Source: Clostridia bacterium (GTDB lineage: Bacteria; Bacillota; Clostridia; Christensenellales; Borkfalkiaceae). Taken from it: a stretch of 60,838 bases of DNA. Below are positions 48,748 through 57,701 of this stretch, one piece after another. The translations under genes and the position numbers were made by a program. How positions within the stretch are numbered: position 1 is the first letter of the stretch; each line of letters begins with the position of its first letter. The stretch spans positions 1-60,838 of the forward strand of contig JAFURP010000008.1 in assembly GCA_017471785.1 (NCBI GenBank). Direction: 5' to 3'. The notes beneath the pieces are model-generated. The model saw only the letters and a list, made by a program, of their open reading frames with translations. It ran no database searches and was not told the origin of the DNA.

Positions 48748-49263
48748 CTACATAAACCGACAAAGGAAACAGCACAAGATCACGGAGGCGAGGTAGGAAA
48801 AGACGGCGATGGCGAGCGCGAGGGAAAGCTTTTTCCGTTTGATACCGGCGAAGTACACCGCGCCGATATAAAAAATAGTTTCGGACGAGCCGTAGGCGAC
48901 GCACGCGCACCGCGCGGCGTAGCTATCCACGCCGTAGCGGGATAAAATATCGGACAATACGGAGATCGCGCCGCTGCCCGACAGCGGCTTGACGAGTAGC
49001 AAGGGCGTGATCTCGTCGGGTATGCCCGTGAACGAGAACAGCGGCGAAAGCCATTTGGAAAGCGCCGCCTCCATACCGCTCACTTCAAACAGCTTGGTCA
49101 GCATAGCCACCGTCGCGATATACGGAAAAATAGAAACGATCAGGGGTATCGCCCCTTTTACGCCGTCGGTAAAGCAATCGAACAGCTTGACTTTTTTACG
49201 GAGCGCAAATAAAAAGGACAGTAAAAAAAGTACGGGCACGAGTAGGGCTAAAAAGTAATTCAT
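48748..49263 (-). CDS. spmB: spore maturation protein B
   Basis: 171 residues from the ATG at 49263, overlapping the spmA stop (ATGA). Hydrophobic membrane protein with nucleoside-recognition-like domain: MNYFLALLVPVLFLLSFLF, IPLIVSIFPYIATVAML, KPLSGSGAISVLSDIL and SSETIFYIGAVYFAG. The last pieces are diagnostic of SpmB. SpmA and SpmB help dehydrate the spore core. Confidence 0.92.
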   Translation of the reverse strand: MNYFLALLVPVLFLLSFLFALRKKVKLFDCFTDGVKGAIPLIVSIFPYIATVAMLTKLFEVSGMEAALSKWLSPLFSFTGIPDEITPLLLVKPLSGSGAISVLSDILSRYGVDSYAARCACVAYGSSETIFYIGAVYFAGIKRKKLSLALAIAVFSYLASVILCCFLCRFM

Positions 49264-49883
49264 CTCACACCTGCCCCCCTTGCTTTTAGGCGTTTTCGGG
49301 AAAAAGAAAGGGCGCGGCGCTTGCGTTTCGCGCTCTTTGGAGGTATCAGCAGGCGGGTCAAGATCACCCCGAGCACGGTGGAAAACACCGTAGTTATCAG
49401 CGTGGGTGCAATGATATCGGCGGGCATGGCGGAGCCGAGCGCCACGCGGATACCTATAATGGAGGTGGGGATCAGTTGAATGGAGGTAGCGTTGAGGACG
49501 AACAGCATACACGAAGCGTATTCCCCCTCCTCCGATCTATCAAGCAGCTGCGCCGAGCGGATCCCGTAGGGGGTTGCCGCGCCCGAAACGCCGAGCAGGT
49601 TGACGGATAAGTTCATACAAACGCAATCGAGGGTTTCGGGGTCCTCCGTTTTGAAAAGCCTTTTGGCGATCGGCTTCAAAAAACGGGACACTACGCGCGT
49701 GACGCCGCTTCTTTTCCACACCTCCATCAGCCCCAGCCATACCGAGTAGGTGGCGACGAGGGACAAACAAAGGGTAGCGGCTTTTTGCGCGCCGTCGAGG
49801 AGGGCGGGCAAAAAGCTTTCGGGGTCGAGAAAGAGCAGTATTGCGTTGGAGATAATAAAAACGATGGCAAAAAGTGCGTTCAT
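49260..49883 (-). CDS. spmA: spore maturation protein A
   Basis: 207 residues from the ATG at 49883. MNALFAIVFIISNAILLFLD matches the usual SpmA start, then SLVATYSVWLGLMEVWKRSG, LSVNLLGVSGAATPYGIRS and FVLNATSIQLIPTSIIG. GL-G-xATP and N-T-S-I-Q-L-I-P are hallmark segments. Partner of spmB; its presence points to an endospore-forming lineage, although sporulation itself is not proved. Confidence 0.92.
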   Translation of the reverse strand: MNALFAIVFIISNAILLFLDPESFLPALLDGAQKAATLCLSLVATYSVWLGLMEVWKRSGVTRVVSRFLKPIAKRLFKTEDPETLDCVCMNLSVNLLGVSGAATPYGIRSAQLLDRSEEGEYASCMLFVLNATSIQLIPTSIIGIRVALGSAMPADIIAPTLITTVFSTVLGVILTRLLIPPKSAKRKRRALSFSRKRLKARGAGVR

Positions 49884-49971
49884 AGGATAAATATATGCGG
49901 CAAGAAAGCGCAAAATGCCGATAAGCAGCATACGCGCGCGCGAAAAATATCCGCAAGCGCGCCGCAAACGA

Positions 49972-50000
49972 TTTACTTTTCTCCGTAAAAGGTGTATAAT
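49972..50000 (+). promoter_or_regulatory. metG promoter
   Basis: TTTACT (49972-49977), 17 bases, TATAAT (49995-50000), 31 bases before the ATG. Confidence 0.8.
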
Positions 50001-50030
50001 AATAAAAGCAATCCAAAAAGGAGCAAGGTT

Positions 50031-51998
50031 ATGACGAAAAAACCCTACTATATCACGACGGCGATCGCTTACACCTCGGGCAAGCCGCATATCGGCAACA
50101 CCTACGAGGCGATACTTGCCGACGCTATCGCGCGTTTCAAACGCAAGCAGGGCTATGACGTGTTCTTCCAAACGGGCACGGACGAGCACGGTCAAAAGAT
50201 ACAGGAAAAAGCGGAAAAAGCGGGCGTAACGCCGCAGGCGTACGTGGATAAGATCGCCGGCGAGATCAAAGGTATTTGGGATCTCGTGGGTACTTCCTAC
50301 GATAAATTTATGCGTACGACGGACGAGGAGCACGTAGCCGCCGTTTCCAAGATTTTCAAAAAATTCTACGAACAAGGGGATATTTATAAGAGCTATTACG
50401 AGGGTATGTACTGTACGCCTTGCGAATCCTTTTGGACGGAAAGTCAGCTCGTAGACGGCAAATGTCCCGACTGCGGCAGGGAGGTGAAGCCTGCAAAAGA
50501 GGAGGCGTATTTCTTCAAGATGGGCAAATACGCGGACAGGTTGATCGAGCATATCAACGCGCACCCCGAATTTATCCAACCCGTTTCGCGCAAGAACGAA
50601 ATGATGAACAACTTCCTTTTGAAGGGCTTGCAGGATCTTTGCGTGTCGCGTACCTCGTTCACGTGGGGCGTACCCGTGGAGTTTGATAGCAAGCACGTCG
50701 TATACGTGTGGCTGGACGCGCTCACCAACTATATCACGGGTATCGGGTACGACGCGGACGGTAATCATTCGGAAAATTACAAAAAATATTGGCCTGCCGA
50801 CCTGCATTTGATCGGCAAGGATATCTTGCGCTTCCACACCATTTATTGGCCGATCTTTTTGATGGCGCTCGGCGAGCCGTTGCCTAAGCAGGTATTCGGG
50901 CACCCGTGGTTGCTTATGGGGGACGGCAAGATGAGTAAGTCCAAGGGCAACGTCATCTATGCGGACGATTTGGCGCGCCTTTTCGGCGTGGACGCGGTGC
51001 GGTATTTCGTGCTCCACGAAATGCCCTTCGATAACGACGGGCAGATCACTTGGGAGCTCGTTTGCGAACGGTTCAATACCGACCTCGCCAACGTGCTGGG
51101 CAACCTCGTCAGCCGTACGGTGGCGATGATCGGCAAATATTTCGGCGGCAGCGTGCAAAGATCCCTGCCCCAAAACGAGCAGGGCGTGGACGGCGAATTC
51201 AAGGCGCTGGCTACGGAAACGGTGAAAAAGGTGATCCAAAAAGCGGACGCGCTCAAGATCGCGGACGCGATTTCGGAGATATTCACCCTGCTTCGCCGCG
51301 CGAATAAATATATCGACGAAACGATGCCTTGGGCGCTTGCCAAGGACGAGAGCCAAAAGGGTCGGCTTTCCGACGTGCTGTATAACCTTGCGGAAACCAT
51401 TCAAATTTGCGCTTCGCTGTTGGACAGCTTTATGCCCGAAACGGCGCAAAAAATGCTCGCGGCGTTCGGCGGCAAGACGAGAAGCTTGGAGGAATGTGGA
51501 GCGTTCGGGCTTTGCGAGAGCGTGACCGTTTCCCCTACCGCGCCTTTGTTCGCGCGTATCGATTTTAAGACCTTGGAGCCGGAGATCGAAAAGATCCGCG
51601 CGGCGCAAATGGCGGAAGCCGCGGCGGCGGAAGCCAAACCCGAGGAACCCAAGGAGGAAGAAAAGGCGGAGGAGATCACGATCGACGATTTTGCGAAGGT
51701 ACAGCTCCGCGTGGGCGAGATCGTCGCTTGCGAGAAGGTACCCAAATCCTCTAAGCTGCTGCACGAAACGGTGAAATTCGGCGACGAGGTGCGCTCGGTC
51801 GTTTCGGGTATTGCAAAGCATTACGAGCCGGAGGAGCTGATCGGTAAAAAGGTGGTGTTCGTGACCAACCTCGCGCCGAGAAAGGTGTGCGGTATCTTGT
51901 CCGAGGGTATGATCCTCGCCGCGGAGGACGAAAAGGGCGTGCTGTCCCTCGTCAAAGCGGACAAGGACGAGATCGACAGCGGCGCGCTCATCGGCTGA
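50031..51998 (+). CDS. metG: methionyl-tRNA synthetase
   Basis: 655 residues from the ATG at 50031 (AAGGAGCAAGG upstream). HIGH-type motif SGKPHIGNTYE (about 16-26), zinc cysteines in YCTPCESFW and CPDCGREV, signature GKMSKSKGN (about 300), then the anticodon-binding helices. A Glu/Ala/Lys-rich linker (about 545-565) joins a C-terminal tRNA-binding OB domain (DFAKVQLRVGEIVACEKVP). Charges tRNA with methionine. One base before tatD. Confidence 0.96.
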   Translation: MTKKPYYITTAIAYTSGKPHIGNTYEAILADAIARFKRKQGYDVFFQTGTDEHGQKIQEKAEKAGVTPQAYVDKIAGEIKGIWDLVGTSYDKFMRTTDEEHVAAVSKIFKKFYEQGDIYKSYYEGMYCTPCESFWTESQLVDGKCPDCGREVKPAKEEAYFFKMGKYADRLIEHINAHPEFIQPVSRKNEMMNNFLLKGLQDLCVSRTSFTWGVPVEFDSKHVVYVWLDALTNYITGIGYDADGNHSENYKKYWPADLHLIGKDILRFHTIYWPIFLMALGEPLPKQVFGHPWLLMGDGKMSKSKGNVIYADDLARLFGVDAVRYFVLHEMPFDNDGQITWELVCERFNTDLANVLGNLVSRTVAMIGKYFGGSVQRSLPQNEQGVDGEFKALATETVKKVIQKADALKIADAISEIFTLLRRANKYIDETMPWALAKDESQKGRLSDVLYNLAETIQICASLLDSFMPETAQKMLAAFGGKTRSLEECGAFGLCESVTVSPTAPLFARIDFKTLEPEIEKIRAAQMAEAAAAEAKPEEPKEEEKAEEITIDDFAKVQLRVGEIVACEKVPKSSKLLHETVKFGDEVRSVVSGIAKHYEPEELIGKKVVFVTNLAPRKVCGILSEGMILAAEDEKGVLSLVKADKDEIDSGALIG

Positions 51999-51999
51999 T

Positions 52000-52785
52000 A
52001 TGTATATCGACGTACATTGTCATTTGACGGGCGGCGAATACGAGTTGGTCGGCGGCGTGGAAGCCGTCGTTGCCCGCGCAAAGGAAGCGGGCGTTACGCG
52101 GATCGTTTGTTCGGGGTACGACGTGGATTCGTCTATACAAGCTGCGGCGCTTGCCGAAAAATATCCCGAAGTGTATTTTTGCGCCGGCTTTCATCCGAGC
52201 GAATTGCATAAATATAAAGAGGGCGATTGGGACAAGCTTTCCGCGCTCTTTGCCCACGAGAAATGCGTTGCCGTCGGGGAGATCGGGCTCGACTATCATT
52301 TCGAGGATAACCCGCCCAAGGAAACGCAAAAAGCGTGTTTTATCGAGCAACTGCAAATGGCGAGTAAGGCAGGCTTGCCCGTGGTGCTCCACAGCCGCGA
52401 CGCGGCGCAGGATACCTACGAAATATTGACGGAAAACCGCGCGCTGCTCAAAAACGGCGGCTTGATGCATTGTTATTCCTATTCCCCCGAAATGGCGGAA
52501 CGGTTTGCGGCGTTGGACTTGTATTTTTCGTTCGGCGGTACGGCGACCTTCAAGAACGCCAAAAAGGTGTTCGAAAGCGTTCAACGCGTACCTGCCCCCC
52601 GCGTTTTATCGGAAACGGACTGTCCCTATCTCACGCCTACGCCCCACCGCGGCGAGTTTCCCAACGAGCCGAGAATGGTTGCTTTCGTGACGGCGCGGCT
52701 TGCCGAGCTTCGCGGCGTGCCCGAAGCGGAAATGCAAAACACGGTGCTGGAAAACGCGAAACGGCTGTTTACGAAATTAAAATAG
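52000..52785 (+). CDS. tatD: TatD-family metal-dependent hydrolase
   Basis: 261 residues. MYIDVHCHLTGGEYE (metal His pair), FCAGFHPSELHKYKEG, GEIGLDYHF, VLHSRDAAQDT, HCYSYS and the SETDCPYLTPTPHRGEFPNE block are the TatD signature. DNase-like hydrolase, role likely in DNA or RNA repair. Second in the metG operon. The last base of its stop codon region borders a MITE-like insertion (52784), but the uninterrupted gene would have stopped at the same codon (TAA). Confidence 0.94.
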   Translation: MYIDVHCHLTGGEYELVGGVEAVVARAKEAGVTRIVCSGYDVDSSIQAAALAEKYPEVYFCAGFHPSELHKYKEGDWDKLSALFAHEKCVAVGEIGLDYHFEDNPPKETQKACFIEQLQMASKAGLPVVLHSRDAAQDTYEILTENRALLKNGGLMHCYSYSPEMAERFAALDLYFSFGGTATFKNAKKVFESVQRVPAPRVLSETDCPYLTPTPHRGEFPNEPRMVAFVTARLAELRGVPEAEMQNTVLENAKRLFTKLK

Positions 52786-52957
52786 GCTTTGTCCCAACCC
52801 TTGGTTGATTTTGACGGAAAAACGCTGTGAAATACGGCGCGTTATGCTCGGTTACAGACCGCTGAGGGTATGCGCCCTCGCACAACGCTTGTCTTTCTTG
52901 CGTTTTTCTCGTCAAACCGTGCAAAGCACTAATCAACCATTTGTTTTGACAAAGCCT
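52784..52957. mobile_element. MITE-like element with target-site duplication
   Basis: 174 bases with terminal inverted repeats AGGCTTTGTC/GACAAAGCCT, more distant matches TGGTTGATT/AATCAACCA and TTTGACG near the centre of each arm. Flanked by the perfect 6-bp direct repeat TAAAAT (52778-52783 and 52958-52963). No reading frame of note. It interrupts the gap between tatD and the radical SAM gene. Confidence 0.75.
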
Positions 52958-52993
52958 TAAAATAAAAGACCGCAACGGCGGTTGGAGAAAGTT

Positions 52994-53884
52994 ATGGAAG
53001 AAGAAAAGAAGAATTTACCCCCCGTGCAAGGCGGAAACGGGCAAAACGGCAACGGTAACGGCGGCGGTAGACGGCGCCGTCGCAAAAAGCGCAAGGGCGG
53101 CGGTGGCGTCGCGCAGGGCGAGAATACGCAAAACGCGCAAAACAAGCAAAACCAAAATCAAAGCGCGCAAAAGCAGGAGCAGCGCGCCAAGCAGTCCCAG
53201 CCGCAGCAAAAGCAAAAAAATCACGGCAAGGATAAGCAAAAGCAAAACCAAAATCAAAGCCAAGAGGACAACCGCAAGGACACCTACGCGTATGTTCTCG
53301 ACGGGAATTTGTATATCAATTTGACCAACAAATGCTCGAACGGCTGTGATTTTTGCGTGCGGAACGAGCGCACGAGCTATTACGGCAACTATTTATGGCT
53401 TCGCCACGGCGATCCCACGCCCGAAAAGGTGATCGCGCAGGTCAACGGCTTTGGCGATCTGAAACGGTTTAAGGAAGCGGTGTTTTGCGGCTTCGGAGAA
53501 CCCACCTACCGCGTTGCGGAAATGGTAGCCCTTTGCGATTATTTCCACGAAAAGGGGCTTGCCACCCGCTTGAATACCAACGGGCAGGGCAATTTGATCA
53601 ATAAGCGGGATATCGTGCCCGAGCTGAAGGGCAAGCTCGATCTCGTGAACGTGTCCTTGAACGCGGCGTCGTCCGAAAAATACAAAAAAATTTGCCGCTC
53701 GCAATACGGCGAAAGCGGCTTCGAGGCGATGATAGAGTTTGCCAAGCTTTGCAAGCGTAACGGCGTAAACTGCCGCTTCTCCATCGTCGATTGTATCGGG
53801 GAGGAAGAGGTGGAAGCGTGTAAGCGGCTTGCCGAGAGTGTAAAGGTGCCCCTCTATATCCGAAAATATATTGCCGATTCCTAA
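52994..53884 (+). CDS. TatD-linked radical SAM protein with long basic N-terminal extension
   Basis: 296 residues from the ATG at 52994 (GGAG upstream). The [4Fe-4S] motif is CSNGCDFC (114-121, CxxxCxxC), followed by GFGEPTYR and LNTNGQGNLIN, the pattern of radical SAM genes found beside tatD. Residues 1-95 are an unusual extension: Gly/Asn-rich, then GGRRRRRKKRKGGGG, then a Gln/Asn/Lys-rich stretch. Such a basic, disordered arm suggests RNA or DNA contact. The substrate of the radical SAM part is unknown. Confidence 0.85.
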   Translation: MEEEKKNLPPVQGGNGQNGNGNGGGRRRRRKKRKGGGGVAQGENTQNAQNKQNQNQSAQKQEQRAKQSQPQQKQKNHGKDKQKQNQNQSQEDNRKDTYAYVLDGNLYINLTNKCSNGCDFCVRNERTSYYGNYLWLRHGDPTPEKVIAQVNGFGDLKRFKEAVFCGFGEPTYRVAEMVALCDYFHEKGLATRLNTNGQGNLINKRDIVPELKGKLDLVNVSLNAASSEKYKKICRSQYGESGFEAMIEFAKLCKRNGVNCRFSIVDCIGEEEVEACKRLAESVKVPLYIRKYIADS

Positions 53885-53894
53885 TAGGTGTCAA

Positions 53895-54731
53895 ATGAAC
53901 GATCTCAAAGAAACGCTCAACAAGCACGCATTTCGCTTTAAGAAGCAGTTTGGGCAAAATTTTATATCCGACGGAAATTTATTGAAATCGATCGTCGACG
54001 CGTCGGGGATAGATGAAAATACGACGGTGGTGGAGATCGGTTGCGGTGCGGGTACGCTTACGCGCGCGCTCGCGGCGAAAGCCAAAAAGGTGTATGCGTT
54101 CGATATCGACAGGGATCTACAGCCCGTCTTAGCCGAAACCCTTTCGGGCTTGGAAAACGTCGAGGTCATCTTCCGCGATTTCAATAAGATAAACTTAAAA
54201 GAGTTCGAAAAGGAGATCGGGGAATATACCGTCGTCGCGAATTTGCCCTACTATATCACCACGCCGCTCGTCGCCAAATTCTTGGAGGAAAGCGACAAGG
54301 TGCAGGGGCTTTCGATCATGGTGCAAGAGGAGGTCGCCGACCGTTTTTGCGCCAAGGAAAATACTCCCGAATACGGGTCGATCACGGCGGCGATCGCCCT
54401 CAAGGGCAACGCCAAGCTCGTCAAGCGCGTATCGCGCAATTTGTTCTATCCCCGTCCCAACGTCGATTCGGCGGTCGTCAAGATCGATTTTCAGCGCGGT
54501 AAGATCGCCGTCAAGAGCGAAAAAGCCTACCGTCAAACGGTCAAGTGCGCCTTTTTGAGCCGTCGAAAAACGCTGGAGAACAACCTCGTCAATTTCTTTA
54601 AGGTTTCACGTGAAACAGCCAAGAAAATTTTGGCGGAAGCAGGGGTGGACGAAAAAGCGCGCGGAGAAACGCTTTCGCCCGAGCGTTTGGCAAAGCTGTC
54701 CGACGTTATCGTAGACAACGGAATATCGTGA
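53895..54731 (+). CDS. rsmA: 16S rRNA dimethyladenosine transferase
   Basis: 278 residues from the ATG at 53895. RFKKQFGQNFISDGNLLKSI, the SAM site VVEIGCGAGTLTRALA, NLPYYITTPLV (catalytic NLPY) and FYPRPNVDSAVV are clear RsmA/KsgA signatures. It dimethylates two adjacent adenines near the 3' end of 16S rRNA. Eleven bases after the radical SAM gene; a terminator follows. Confidence 0.96.
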   Translation: MNDLKETLNKHAFRFKKQFGQNFISDGNLLKSIVDASGIDENTTVVEIGCGAGTLTRALAAKAKKVYAFDIDRDLQPVLAETLSGLENVEVIFRDFNKINLKEFEKEIGEYTVVANLPYYITTPLVAKFLEESDKVQGLSIMVQEEVADRFCAKENTPEYGSITAAIALKGNAKLVKRVSRNLFYPRPNVDSAVVKIDFQRGKIAVKSEKAYRQTVKCAFLSRRKTLENNLVNFFKVSRETAKKILAEAGVDEKARGETLSPERLAKLSDVIVDNGIS

Positions 54732-54743
54732 CAAGGTCTAAAA

Positions 54744-54776
54744 GAAAAAAACGGAGCGCTAAACGCTCCGTTTTTT
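54744..54776. terminator. bidirectional terminator between rsmA and the PAP2 gene
   Basis: ACGGAGCG (54751-54758) and CGCTCCGT (54764-54771), A-run before and T-run after, so it works for both converging genes. Confidence 0.88.
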
Positions 54777-54783
54777 AATATTG

Positions 54784-55302
54784 TTAAAAAAGCCAAAAGA
54801 TAGGTAAGCCGCAAAGCAAGCCGAGAACGGCGCCGCCGAGCAGGTCGGACGGATAGTGCAAGCCGAGCGCAAACCGCGCGTAGCCGAGTACGCACCCGAG
54901 CGCGTATAAAACGCCCGAAAGCCACGGCAGGAGGGGCAAAAACGCGCTTGCGATCACGAACGCGCTCGCCAAATGCCTGCTGGGGAACGATTTGTTATCG
55001 TTGCCCTCCTTTTGGATAAAGGGACGGATATTCGCGCCCGCCTCGCTGTACGGACGGGGACGGGGTATAAGCCGTCGAAGTACGCCCACAAAACACAGAC
55101 AGAGCACGGGAAAGCCGATAACGGCGCCGATTTTCCAAGCGCCCGACTTCGCCCACCACGCGTAGACGACGAGGGCGGCGTAAACGGCGATAAACAGCCA
55201 CGTAAGCGCGTAATTGACGAGCACGAGCGTGCGTTTTGCCCAAGGCCGCGCGGCGTAAAACGCCGCGCTCTTTTCATACGTTTTCTTATAATCGTATCCC
55301 AT
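54784..55302 (-). CDS. PAP2-family membrane phosphatase
   Basis: 172 residues from the ATG at 55302, about five membrane helices. The three phosphatase motifs: RRLIPRPRPY, the FPSRH box, and GYARFALGLHYPSD. These lipid phosphatases recycle undecaprenyl pyrophosphate or phosphatidate. The exact substrate is not visible. Confidence 0.88.
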   Translation of the reverse strand: MGYDYKKTYEKSAAFYAARPWAKRTLVLVNYALTWLFIAVYAALVVYAWWAKSGAWKIGAVIGFPVLCLCFVGVLRRLIPRPRPYSEAGANIRPFIQKEGNDNKSFPSRHLASAFVIASAFLPLLPWLSGVLYALGCVLGYARFALGLHYPSDLLGGAVLGLLCGLPIFWLF

Positions 55303-55406
55303 AAAAACAGTATACCATAAAAACACGTTATCTTGCAAGTATTTTTGCAAACGAAAGCCCCTCGGAGGGGGTTTCCGAAAGGCTTCCTTGGATAGGAAAG
55401 CGCAAA

Positions 55407-57449
55407 TTATGCCTTTTGCGCCTCCGCAATCACCTTATCCACGAGGTTGAAGGGCACTTCCTCGTACGCCAAGAACTCGGATACGAATTTACCGCTGCCG
55501 CGCGTCAACGAGCGCAGCTCCATCGTGTATTCCTTGATCTCCGACAACGGCACTTCCGCCGTAATGACCGAGCTTTCGCCCTCGGTGTCCGTACCCATGA
55601 TCCGACCGCGGCGTTTATTGATATCGCCCATAACGTCGCCGAGATAATCGCTCGGTACGGCGATCTTGAGCTTATGAATAGGCTCTAAAAGCACGGGCTT
55701 GGCGTTCTTCAAGCCCTCTTTATACGCGATCGCCGCCGCCATCTTGAACGACAACTCGTTGGAGTCTACGTCGTGATAGCTGCCGTCGTACAGCACCGCT
55801 TTCAAGCCCACTACGGGATATCCTGCGAGCGGTCCGTGCTCCATACATTCGCGTAAGCCCTTTTCCACCGCAGGGAAATAATTCTTGGGCACCGCGCCGC
55901 CGACGACCTCTTCTTCGAATACGAAATCCTCTTCGGTAGGGGAGAAACGGATCTTGACGTGTCCGTATTGACCGTGTCCGCCCGATTGCTTCTTGTGCTT
56001 GCCCTCCGCTTCCGTCGTGCCGCGCACCGTTTCACGATACGCCACCTTCGGCTCGGACAGCTTCACGTCTACGCCGTAACGCGCCTTGACTTTTTTGGCG
56101 ATGATCTCCAGCTGGATATCCCCTTGACCGCCGATCAACAGCTCGCCCGTTTCGGGGTTTTTCTCTACGGAGAAGGTGTAGTCCTCCTCGCGCAGCTTCG
56201 CCAGACCGCCGAACACCTTATCCTCCTCGCCCTTCTTTTCCGCCGTGACCGCCATAAACAGGGTGGGCTTGGGGAAATGGATAGGGGAGAAGCGCACCTT
56301 TGCGCTCGGGTCGCACAAGGTGTCGCCCGTGTTCGTGTTGCTCAGCTTGTTCACCGCGCCGATATCGCCCGCCGCCAGCTCGTCGACCGGCTCCATTTTC
56401 TTGCCTTTCAATAAGTATACCTGCCCGATACGCTCCTCGCATTCCGTATTCGCGTTCCATACCGTAGAGCCGCTCTTTAACACGCCGCGGAAGCTCTTGA
56501 GATAGGACAGCTTGCCCGAATAAGGATCGATAACCGTCTTAAACACCTGTGCGGCAAAGGGCGCGTCCGTTTCCGTGGGAATATTCACCACCTTGTCGCT
56601 CGCCAAGTCCTCCGCAAGAGTGTTGAGCCGTTCGCTCGCCTGCGGCATATAGGTAACGATCTCGTTCAAAAGATTGATAACGCCGCGGTTTTGCAACGCC
56701 GAACCCGCCATAACGGGAATGGTGTTCACCGAAGCGATACCGATACGGATACCGTGAATGGTTTCCTCTCTCGTCAGATCGCCCGTTTCGAAATATTTAT
56801 CGAGCAGCACCTCGTCGTTCTCCGCCGCCGTTTCCATCAGTTGCGCTTTCATTTCTTCCACCGCGCCTTTCATAGCCTCGGGAATGGCGATCTCCTGCGG
56901 TCCGCCCTCCTTGAACAGGTACGCGCGCTCCTGCAAGGCGTTGATACAGCCCTGCATCTTTCCGTTTTCCATAATAGGGATCTGAATGGGCGCAAGCTTA
57001 CCTGCGTATTTGGCTTTGAGCGCGTTTACCGTACCCAAATAATCGGCGTTTTCCTTATCCATACCGTTGATAAAGATGATCAAAGGCTTTTTCAGCTTTA
57101 AGCAATATTCGATAATAGACTGTGCGCCGATGGGCAACACGCCGTTCGCGCCGATGACCAAGCACGCGCCGCCTGCCGCGCGCAAGCCCTCGTTACGCTC
57201 GCCCTCGAAATCGTAATACCCGGGGAGATCGAGTAAATTTATCTTTACGCCGTTCCAAGTGAGATGGGAACAGGAGGTGTAGATGGACATCTTCTTGGCT
57301 TTTTCAAGCTCGTCGAAATCGGAAACGGTCGTTCCGTCGGGCACTTTGCCCTGTCTGTCGATGACGCCGCCGTTCAGCAGCATCGCTTCGCAAAGGGTGG
57401 TTTTTCCCTCGCCGCTGTGTCCAACTACCGCAATGTTACGAATGTTCAT
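55407..57449 (-). CDS. EF-G-like translation GTPase (FusA2 type)
   Basis: 680 residues from the ATG at 57449. GTPase P loop GHSGEGKTTL (about 9-18), DLPGYYDF as G3, and INGMDKENADY where G4 is normally NKxD. The remaining EF-G domains are present, ending in domain V-like RGRIMGTDTEGESSVITAEV and GSGKFVSEFLAYEEVP. This is the EF-G paralogue family found beside true EF-G in many Bacillota. A 75-base leader separates it from its promoter. Confidence 0.88.
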   Translation of the reverse strand: MNIRNIAVVGHSGEGKTTLCEAMLLNGGVIDRQGKVPDGTTVSDFDELEKAKKMSIYTSCSHLTWNGVKINLLDLPGYYDFEGERNEGLRAAGGACLVIGANGVLPIGAQSIIEYCLKLKKPLIIFINGMDKENADYLGTVNALKAKYAGKLAPIQIPIMENGKMQGCINALQERAYLFKEGGPQEIAIPEAMKGAVEEMKAQLMETAAENDEVLLDKYFETGDLTREETIHGIRIGIASVNTIPVMAGSALQNRGVINLLNEIVTYMPQASERLNTLAEDLASDKVVNIPTETDAPFAAQVFKTVIDPYSGKLSYLKSFRGVLKSGSTVWNANTECEERIGQVYLLKGKKMEPVDELAAGDIGAVNKLSNTNTGDTLCDPSAKVRFSPIHFPKPTLFMAVTAEKKGEEDKVFGGLAKLREEDYTFSVEKNPETGELLIGGQGDIQLEIIAKKVKARYGVDVKLSEPKVAYRETVRGTTEAEGKHKKQSGGHGQYGHVKIRFSPTEEDFVFEEEVVGGAVPKNYFPAVEKGLRECMEHGPLAGYPVVGLKAVLYDGSYHDVDSNELSFKMAAAIAYKEGLKNAKPVLLEPIHKLKIAVPSDYLGDVMGDINKRRGRIMGTDTEGESSVITAEVPLSEIKEYTMELRSLTRGSGKFVSEFLAYEEVPFNLVDKVIAEAQKA

Positions 57450-57531
57450 ATATAGAACCCCCAAAAAATTTATTGTAAAACGATCCGACCTCGCGCCAAA
57501 CCGCAATACTACCTCGTAAATGGTTGTACTT

Positions 57532-57560
57532 ATTATAATATATTTTCTCACATTTTTCAA
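57532..57560 (-). promoter_or_regulatory. promoter of the EF-G-like gene
   Basis: TTGAAA (57555-57560), 17 bases, TATAAT (57532-57537) on the - strand. A leader of about 75 bases follows. Confidence 0.72.
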
Positions 57561-57652
57561 GGGAATTTTGATAAAATTTTGTAAAAAATGAAAATTTTTT
57601 TCGTTTTCTTCAAAAAACCCGCCCGAATAGGGGGAAAGAGCGCGGATAGCCG

Positions 57653-57681
57653 TTGACAAACGGGTCCAAAGGGAGTATAAT
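57653..57681 (+). promoter_or_regulatory. cysteine desulfurase promoter
   Basis: TTGACA (57653-57658), 17 bases, TATAAT (57676-57681), 20 bases before the ATG at 57702. Confidence 0.85.
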
Positions 57682-57701
57682 AGAAGCCGAGGATAACGAA
57701 A

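Noticed and set aside
49260..49285. ACCTGCCCCCCTTGC near spmB as a third copy of a repeat
   Set aside because: Only about 14 bases match and the element has no clear ends.
49884..51821. long - strand extension upstream of spmA, antisense to metG
   Set aside because: The SpmA homology begins at 49883; the upstream part mirrors metG.
40624..52597. 17-base match (AACGCGTACCTGCCCCC) between the 40608 hairpin and tatD
   Set aside because: In tatD it is normal coding sequence (QRVPAP); with this base bias a single match of this length can occur by chance.
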